NCBI GenBank assembly: GCA_934646835.1
Contig: CAKUES010000034.1
Location: 1-12,051 of the forward strand
Source of the DNA: an uncultured Coriobacteriales bacterium
Lineage (GTDB): Bacteria > Actinomycetota > Coriobacteriia > Coriobacteriales > QAMH01
Length of the DNA stretch: 12,051 bases
Direction of reading: 5' to 3'
Position 1 is the stretch's first letter. Each line of letters starts with the position of its first letter. Below, one piece after another: positions 7,836-12,051 of the stretch. A program made the position numbers and the translations under genes. A model generated the notes under the pieces. That model did not search any database. It was not told the origin of the DNA and saw only the letters and a list, made by a program, of their open reading frames with translations.

Positions 7836-7870
7836 CTGCTCCCTTGCAGGTAACACGCTCGCCCCGCGCT

Positions 7871-7935
7871 GAACGTTTGAGACCTTCCGTTCAAGCCGAA
7901 GGCGTTGAGCGGAAATGACCAGTTCTCAAACGTTC
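7871..7935. repeat. Nested inverted repeat (long hairpin) between convergent genes
   Basis: The outer arms GAACGTTTGAGA (7871-7882) and TCTCAAACGTTC (7924-7935) are perfectly complementary over 12 bases. Inside them, TTCCGTTCAA (7885-7894) pairs with TTGAGCGGAA (7905-7914) with one G-U wobble. Inside that, GCC/GGC closes a GAA triloop (7895-7903) with one bulged G. Unpaired bases between the two stems are two on the left and nine on the right. Neither strand has a T run after the outer stem: the plus strand continues AAAAAG and the minus strand AGCGCGGG. A simple intrinsic terminator therefore does not explain it. Confidence 0.75.
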
Positions 7936-7940
7936 AAAAA

Positions 7941-8001
7941 GCAATGAGCAAAGCAGCCCGTGACACCAAATGTCACTGGTACAAATGGTGTCACGGGCTG
8001 C
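7941..8001 (-). terminator. Probable intrinsic terminator of the oxidoreductase gene
   Basis: Seventeen bases after the stop codon (minus strand) begins a perfect 16-base-pair stem: GCAGCCCGTGACACCA (8001-7986 as transcribed) with its exact complement at 7968-7953, closing a 17-base loop. The transcript then runs TTTGCTCATTGC, followed by a further TTTTT at 7940-7936. On the plus strand no T run follows, so it should act for the minus-strand gene. The loop holds TGTCAC, which can also pair with GTGACA in an arm. Confidence 0.7.
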
Positions 8002-8017
8002 AAGGTGGTGGGAACGG

Positions 8018-11000
8018 CTACTCCCCTTGCGCCATGCGGCGATAGCGATCGTAGCGGCGCAGGGCGTCTTCCTTGCTCTGCTCAAAGAGCCTCTCCGCCT
8101 CCTCGGGGAAGCTCTTGGAAAGCGACGCATAGCGATTCTCGCCAGCAACGAAATCCATGTAGTCCATGCTCGGCTCCTTGGAGTCCAGCGTCATGGGATT
8201 TTCCTTGCGCGGGTCATAGTGGTACAGCGCCCAATAGCCGCTCTCCACAGCGCGTTTCATCTCGCCTTGGACGTCATGCATACCGCACTTGAGGCCGTGT
8301 GAGGTGCAAGGCGCGTAGGCGATGATGACGGCCGGGCCGTCGTATCCCTCGGCCTCCTTGAGCACCTTGACCAACTGGTTGTAGTTGGCACCCATGGCCA
8401 CCTGCGCCACGTAGACGTTGCCGTAGCTCATGAGGATGGAGCCCAAGTCCTTCTTGCCGGTCTTCTTGCCGCTGGCGGCAAACTGCGCGACAGCACCCGC
8501 CGGCGTGGCCTTGGAGCTCTGACCGCCGGTGTTGGAGTAGACCTCCGTGTCGACCACGAGCACGTTGACGTTGGCGCCGCTGGCAACCACGTGGTCCAAG
8601 CCGCCAAAGCCGATGTCGTAGGCCCAGCCGTCGCCGCCGAACATCCAGAAGGTCTTCTTGGCAAGCTGGTCTTTGAATTTGAGAACCTCCTCGCAGATCT
8701 CCTTGGCACTGCAGGTCAACTGCTCGAAGGAGCCCTCGATACAGGCAACGAGTTCATCGGATGCCGCACGGGAGCCATCAAAGTCATCGAAGGCATCCAG
8801 ATAGCGCTCGCACACGGACTTAAGCGCGGCCAGCGCCTCAGGATCCGGCGTGTCGCCCTTGTCGGTCTTGAGCTTCTCCAAACCATGTGCCAGAGCCTTG
8901 ACAAGCTTCTCGACGCGCACCCTCTCCGCTGCACGCTGCTGCGTGGAGCCCAGGTAGAGACCCAAGGAGAGCTCGGCGTTGTTCTCGAAGAGGCTGTTGG
9001 TCCAAGCAGGGCCAAAGCCGCGCTTGTTGGTGGTGTACGGGATGCCCGGATAGGGCGCGCCCCAAGCCTGCGAGCAGCCTGTTGCGTTTGCCCAGTACAC
9101 GCGCTCACCAAAGAGCTGGGTGAGGAGCTTGGCATACGGCGTCTCGCCGCAACCGGCACAGGCAGCGGAGAACTCGAGCAACGGCTGCTTGAACTGGGAG
9201 CCCTTGACGGAGTACGGGTCGAAGAGACACCCCTTGTCAGAAAGCTCGATGCAGAAATCCCACAGCGCGCGGCTTTCGTCGTCGAGCTTTGCCGGCTCCA
9301 TGACAAGAGCATCAGACGGGCACACGTCGGCGCAGCTGCCGCAGCTGGTGCAGTCGAACTGGCTCACTTGCAGACTGAAGCGAATATCCTCGGGCAGGTT
9401 CTTGCCGCCCTTGAGCTTTGCAGTCTCGAAACCGGCAGGCGCTGCCGCGGCCTCCTCGTTGCTCACCAGGAACGGACGGATAGCGGCATGGGGGCACACG
9501 AAAGCGCAGCGGTTGCACTGGATGCAGGCGTCGGACTTCCAGCTGGGGGTCTTCACGGCGATGCCGCGTTTCTCGTAGGCAGTCAGTCCCACGTCGATGA
9601 TGCCGTCCTCGTAACCGGCAAAAGCACTGACGGGCAACTCGTCGCCCTTCTGCGCGTTGACGGGCTGCAAGATGTTCTTGACGATGGCGGGCAGGCCCTC
9701 GGTGCTGGCAGGCGCCACGAGCTCGGCATCTGCCCAGCTCACGGGAACGTCAATCTCGACGCACTTTTGCGCACCTTCCTCGATGGCGGCCACGTTCTTG
9801 GCAACCACGGCATCACCCTTGCGCGCATAGGACTTGCGCGCAGCGTCCTTCATGTAGTCGAGCGCCTCCTCGACAGGCATAAGCCCGGAAATCTTGAAGA
9901 AAGCTGCCTGGAGAACGGTGTTGATATGGCTTCCCAGGCCGACGCGCTGGGCAACCTCGACCGCGTCGACGGTGAAGAGGCGGATGTCGTTTTGGGCGAT
10001 GTAGCGTTTCATCTTGCCGGGCAAGTTCGCGTCGAGCTCGTCAGCCGTCCACCTGGTATTGAGCAGGAAGACGCCACCGGGCTTGACCTCCTGAACCATG
10101 TCGTACTGCTTGACGTAGCTTTGGTTGTGGCAGGCCACGAAGTCAGCGCGCTTCACATAGTAGGTGCTGCGGATGGGCTTTTTGGACAGGCGCAAGTGCG
10201 ACTTGGTCACGCCAAAGGACTTCTTGGAGTCGTACTCGAAATAGGCCTGTGCGAACATGTCGGCGCAATCGCCCAAAATACGGATGGTGTTGTGATTGGC
10301 TCCGACCGTGCCGTCGCCGCCCAGTCCCCAGAACTTGCAGCAATAGGTGTCTGCGTCGTCAAAGTCCTCGAGTGCATGAACGGGAAGCGACAAATGGGTC
10401 ACATCGTCATCGATGCCGATGGTGAAGTTGCGCGTGGGCTCGCTGGCGGCGAGGTTCTCGAAGACCGCGACGATCTGCGCGGTGTCGGTGTCCTTGGAGG
10501 ACAGGCCATAGCGGCCGCCGATGACGAGGACCTTGCCCGCGCGCTCGCTGTTGTTGACAACGCTCGAGACATCGAGGAACAGCGGCTCGCCGGCAGAGCC
10601 CATGCACTTGCAGCGGTCGAGGACCGCAATGCGCGCCACGCTTTGCGGCAAGGCGGCCAGGAAGTGCTTGGCAGAGAAGGGACGATAGAGGTGCACCTGC
10701 AAGAAGCCGTAGCGCTTGTCCGCACCAGCGGCCACGGCCTTGGCATTGAGGTAGTCCACCGCCTCCTGCGCAGTGCCGGACACGCTGCCCATGGCGATGA
10801 CGACGTCAGTTGCATCAGGTGCGCCGTAGTAGTCGAAGACATGATGCTCGCGGCCAGTCACGCCGGCAACCTGGGTCATGACCTCCTCGACCACATCGGC
10901 CAAGTCGTCGTAGGCGCTGTTGTTGGCCTCGCGCAGCTGGAAGTACACGTCGCCGTTTTGCACGGTGGCGCGCAGCATGGGGTGCTCGGGGTTGAGGGCG

Positions 11001-11614
11001 CGCGCCCTGAAGCGCTCGAGGGCCTCGGTGTCCATGAGCGCGGCAAGCTCCTTGGTATCGGGCATGTCGATGCGGGACAGCTCGTGAGAGGTGCGGAAGC
11101 CGTCGAAGAAGTGCATGAAGGGGATGCTTGCCTTGACTGCGGCGAGGTGGGCGACGGCTGCCATATCAGCAGCCTCCTGTACGCTACCGGAGCTCAGCTG
11201 CGCAAAGCCCGTGTCACGGCAGGCCATGACGTCGGAGTGGTCGCCAAAGATGCTCATGGCATGGGTGCCGACGGTGCGGCTCGCAACGTGCAGCACGCCT
11301 GGCAGGCGCTCGCCGGCGATGCGGTAGAGGACGGGGACCATCAGCATGAGGCCCTGGCTGGAGGTGAAGCTCGTACCCAGGCCGCCTGCCTGGAGCACGC
11401 CGTGGATGGCGCCGATGGCGCCGGCTTCAGACTGCATTTCGGTCAGCTGGACGCGCTGCCCAAACATGTTGAGACGGCCCTGGGCACTCCAGCGGTCCGT
11501 GTGCTCGGCCATAGGCGAGGACGGCGTGATCGGATAGATCGCCGCCACCTCGGTGAAGTCGTAGGCAATGTTGGCCGCGGCCTGGTTGCCGTCGACGGTT
11601 ACGTAGTTGCTCAT
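8018..11614 (-). CDS. nifJ: Pyruvate:ferredoxin (flavodoxin) oxidoreductase, complete single chain
   Basis: This enzyme catalyses thiamine diphosphate-dependent oxidation of pyruvate with CoA to acetyl-CoA and CO2, reducing ferredoxin or flavodoxin. It is cytoplasmic. The 1198 residues carry the full domain set of homodimeric enzymes. Near the N-terminus, the pyrimidine/pyruvate-binding part shows YPITPSSP with Thr30, Glu63 and Arg114 at the places of known active-site residues. Two [4Fe-4S] motifs follow: Cys697, 700, 703, 707 and Cys755, 758, 761, 765. The third, proximal cluster uses CAGC (Cys819, Cys822), Cys847 in ATGCS, and the C-terminal Cys1103. The diphosphate-binding motif GGDGWAYDIG begins at residue 993 and ends with NTGGQ (1028-1032). 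ATG 11614 is chosen because AGGAG lies nine bases upstream and the protein begins MSNYVTVDGN, as relatives do; an open extension to 11668 is not supported. It converges on the permease gene. Confidence 0.97.
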   Translation of the reverse strand: MSNYVTVDGNQAAANIAYDFTEVAAIYPITPSSPMAEHTDRWSAQGRLNMFGQRVQLTEMQSEAGAIGAIHGVLQAGGLGTSFTSSQGLMLMVPVLYRIAGERLPGVLHVASRTVGTHAMSIFGDHSDVMACRDTGFAQLSSGSVQEAADMAAVAHLAAVKASIPFMHFFDGFRTSHELSRIDMPDTKELAALMDTEALERFRARALNPEHPMLRATVQNGDVYFQLREANNSAYDDLADVVEEVMTQVAGVTGREHHVFDYYGAPDATDVVIAMGSVSGTAQEAVDYLNAKAVAAGADKRYGFLQVHLYRPFSAKHFLAALPQSVARIAVLDRCKCMGSAGEPLFLDVSSVVNNSERAGKVLVIGGRYGLSSKDTDTAQIVAVFENLAASEPTRNFTIGIDDDVTHLSLPVHALEDFDDADTYCCKFWGLGGDGTVGANHNTIRILGDCADMFAQAYFEYDSKKSFGVTKSHLRLSKKPIRSTYYVKRADFVACHNQSYVKQYDMVQEVKPGGVFLLNTRWTADELDANLPGKMKRYIAQNDIRLFTVDAVEVAQRVGLGSHINTVLQAAFFKISGLMPVEEALDYMKDAARKSYARKGDAVVAKNVAAIEEGAQKCVEIDVPVSWADAELVAPASTEGLPAIVKNILQPVNAQKGDELPVSAFAGYEDGIIDVGLTAYEKRGIAVKTPSWKSDACIQCNRCAFVCPHAAIRPFLVSNEEAAAAPAGFETAKLKGGKNLPEDIRFSLQVSQFDCTSCGSCADVCPSDALVMEPAKLDDESRALWDFCIELSDKGCLFDPYSVKGSQFKQPLLEFSAACAGCGETPYAKLLTQLFGERVYWANATGCSQAWGAPYPGIPYTTNKRGFGPAWTNSLFENNAELSLGLYLGSTQQRAAERVRVEKLVKALAHGLEKLKTDKGDTPDPEALAALKSVCERYLDAFDDFDGSRAASDELVACIEGSFEQLTCSAKEICEEVLKFKDQLAKKTFWMFGGDGWAYDIGFGGLDHVVASGANVNVLVVDTEVYSNTGGQSSKATPAGAVAQFAASGKKTGKKDLGSILMSYGNVYVAQVAMGANYNQLVKVLKEAEGYDGPAVIIAYAPCTSHGLKCGMHDVQGEMKRAVESGYWALYHYDPRKENPMTLDSKEPSMDYMDFVAGENRYASLSKSFPEEAERLFEQSKEDALRRYDRYRRMAQGE

Positions 11615-11656
11615 CGCGCAAGGCTCCTCTCCGCAGTGATGCGTTGCAGATAAAGA

Positions 11657-11681
11657 ACGGGGGCGCACGCGACGCCCCCGT
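11657..11681 (-). terminator. Stem-loop between the acyl-CoA synthetase and oxidoreductase genes
   Basis: ACGGGGGCG (11657-11665) and CGCCCCCGT (11673-11681) form a nine-base-pair, very GC-rich stem with a seven-base loop. On the minus strand it is followed by TCTTTATC, a modest T-rich tail, 22 bases after the synthetase stop. It fits an intrinsic terminator for the synthetase gene. Because only 42 bases separate it from the oxidoreductase start, it could instead be a leader attenuator. Confidence 0.65.
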
Positions 11682-11703
11682 ATAAGGTGTATCTCAGTGA
11701 CCG

Positions 11704-12051
11704 TTACTTCTTAGCGACGTCCTGAAGTCCCAGCTCCTCAACGGCAGCTTCCCTCATCTTATACTTGAGGATCTTGCCGGCGGCGTTCATCGGGTACGAA
11801 TCGACGAAGCGGATGTATCGGGGCACCTTGTGGCGCGCGATGTTGCTCATCATGAACTCGCGGATCTCCTCCTCCGTCATGGTCTCGCCCTCCATGAGGA
11901 TAATGCAGGCCATGGCCTCCTCGCCGTACTTGGCGTCCGGCACGCCGACTACCTGGCAGTCGCTCACCTTGGGATGGGTGATGACAAAGTCCTCGATCTC
12001 CTTGGGGTAGATGTTCTCACCGCCGCGGATGATCATGTCCTTCAGGCGGCC
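11704..12051 (-). CDS. AMP-forming acyl-CoA synthetase (ligase), C-terminal part (partial)
   Basis: The 115 visible residues form the mobile C-terminal domain of the adenylate-forming (ANL) superfamily. They open at the hinge motif GRLKDMIIRGGENIYPKEIE and include the VVGVPDAKYGEEAMA segment. They end with NAAGKILKYKMRE, in which the first Lys is at the position of the catalytic lysine for adenylation. Such enzymes activate a carboxylic acid with ATP and CoA to acyl-CoA, AMP and pyrophosphate. The motif style resembles medium- or long-chain fatty acid ligases, but the substrate is set by the missing N-terminal domain. The reading frame is open to the window edge, so an internal ATG at 12036 is not the start. 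It is transcribed towards the oxidoreductase gene, 89 bases away, with a stem-loop between. Confidence 0.93.
   Translation of the reverse strand, partial: GRLKDMIIRGGENIYPKEIEDFVITHPKVSDCQVVGVPDAKYGEEAMACIILMEGETMTEEEIREFMMSNIARHKVPRYIRFVDSYPMNAAGKILKYKMREAAVEELGLQDVAKK

Noticed and set aside
7871..7935. The nested inverted repeat as a classical bidirectional terminator
   Set aside because: Neither strand has a run of T after the outer stem.
8591..11653. A 1020-codon open frame on the plus strand opposite the oxidoreductase gene
   Set aside because: It is exactly in register with the sense codons, so it stays open simply because TTA, CTA and TCA codons are missing from the real gene. Its translation shows no domain, and the opposite strand encodes an intact enzyme.
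11615..11668. N-terminal extension of the oxidoreductase to 11668
   Set aside because: It runs through the terminator-like stem and past a good ribosome binding site for ATG 11614. The extra 18 residues resemble nothing in the family.
11704..12036. A small stand-alone 110-residue protein
   Set aside because: The frame stays open to the window edge with the conserved hinge residues GRLKD immediately upstream of the ATG, so it is the tail of a larger synthetase.
1..12051. Mobile elements, CRISPR, tRNA/rRNA, toxin-antitoxin or defence genes
   Set aside because: Read on both strands, I found no transposase, integrase, regularly spaced repeats, tRNA-like cloverleaf or defence-family motif. All gaps are short and accounted for.

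Overview
The window is GC-rich and densely coded. It reads as ordinary chromosomal DNA of a strict or facultative anaerobe, most likely a high-GC actinobacterium of the Coriobacteriia type. That assignment is an inference from three things: gene content (cytochrome bd oxidase with its CydDC exporter, a single-chain pyruvate:ferredoxin oxidoreductase, and a YitT-type membrane protein), the strong G/C third-position preference, and the frequent GTG starts. No 16S gene or other marker is present to settle it.

Layout. Positions 1-4677 (+) hold a tight operon: the last codons of cydA, then cydB, cydD and cydC. The joints are TAATG (cydA/cydB), a 9-base gap (cydB/cydD) and a 4-base GTGA overlap (cydD/cydC). 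The first two genes encode the quinol-oxidising, oxygen-reducing membrane enzyme. The last two encode the heterodimeric ABC transporter needed to assemble it. A LysR-type regulator (minus strand, ending at 4736) converges on cydC and diverges from a YitT-family membrane protein (5762-6424, +). The gap between regulator and membrane protein holds opposing promoter-like sequences and an AT-rich dyad, the usual arrangement of a LysR regulator with its target. A 12-helix MFS permease follows at 6627-7835 (+).

On the minus strand, converging on the permease, lies a complete 1198-residue pyruvate:ferredoxin oxidoreductase (8018-11614). Upstream of it is the 3' end of an AMP-forming acyl-CoA synthetase (11704-12051, cut by the window edge). 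Together these suggest a pyruvate/acyl-CoA and ferredoxin-based anaerobic metabolism beside an oxygen-scavenging oxidase.

Non-coding DNA is scarce: five gaps totalling roughly 650 bases. It holds two strong stem-loops that look like minus-strand terminators, one unusual nested inverted repeat that does not look like a terminator, and a short word, CAGTGAC, that I find in all five gaps and in none of the genes. I see no tRNA, rRNA, insertion sequence, phage gene, toxin-antitoxin pair or CRISPR array. I do not think the window holds a new multi-gene system. The items most worth a second look are the intergenic repeats and the regulation around LysR/YitT and the oxidoreductase.
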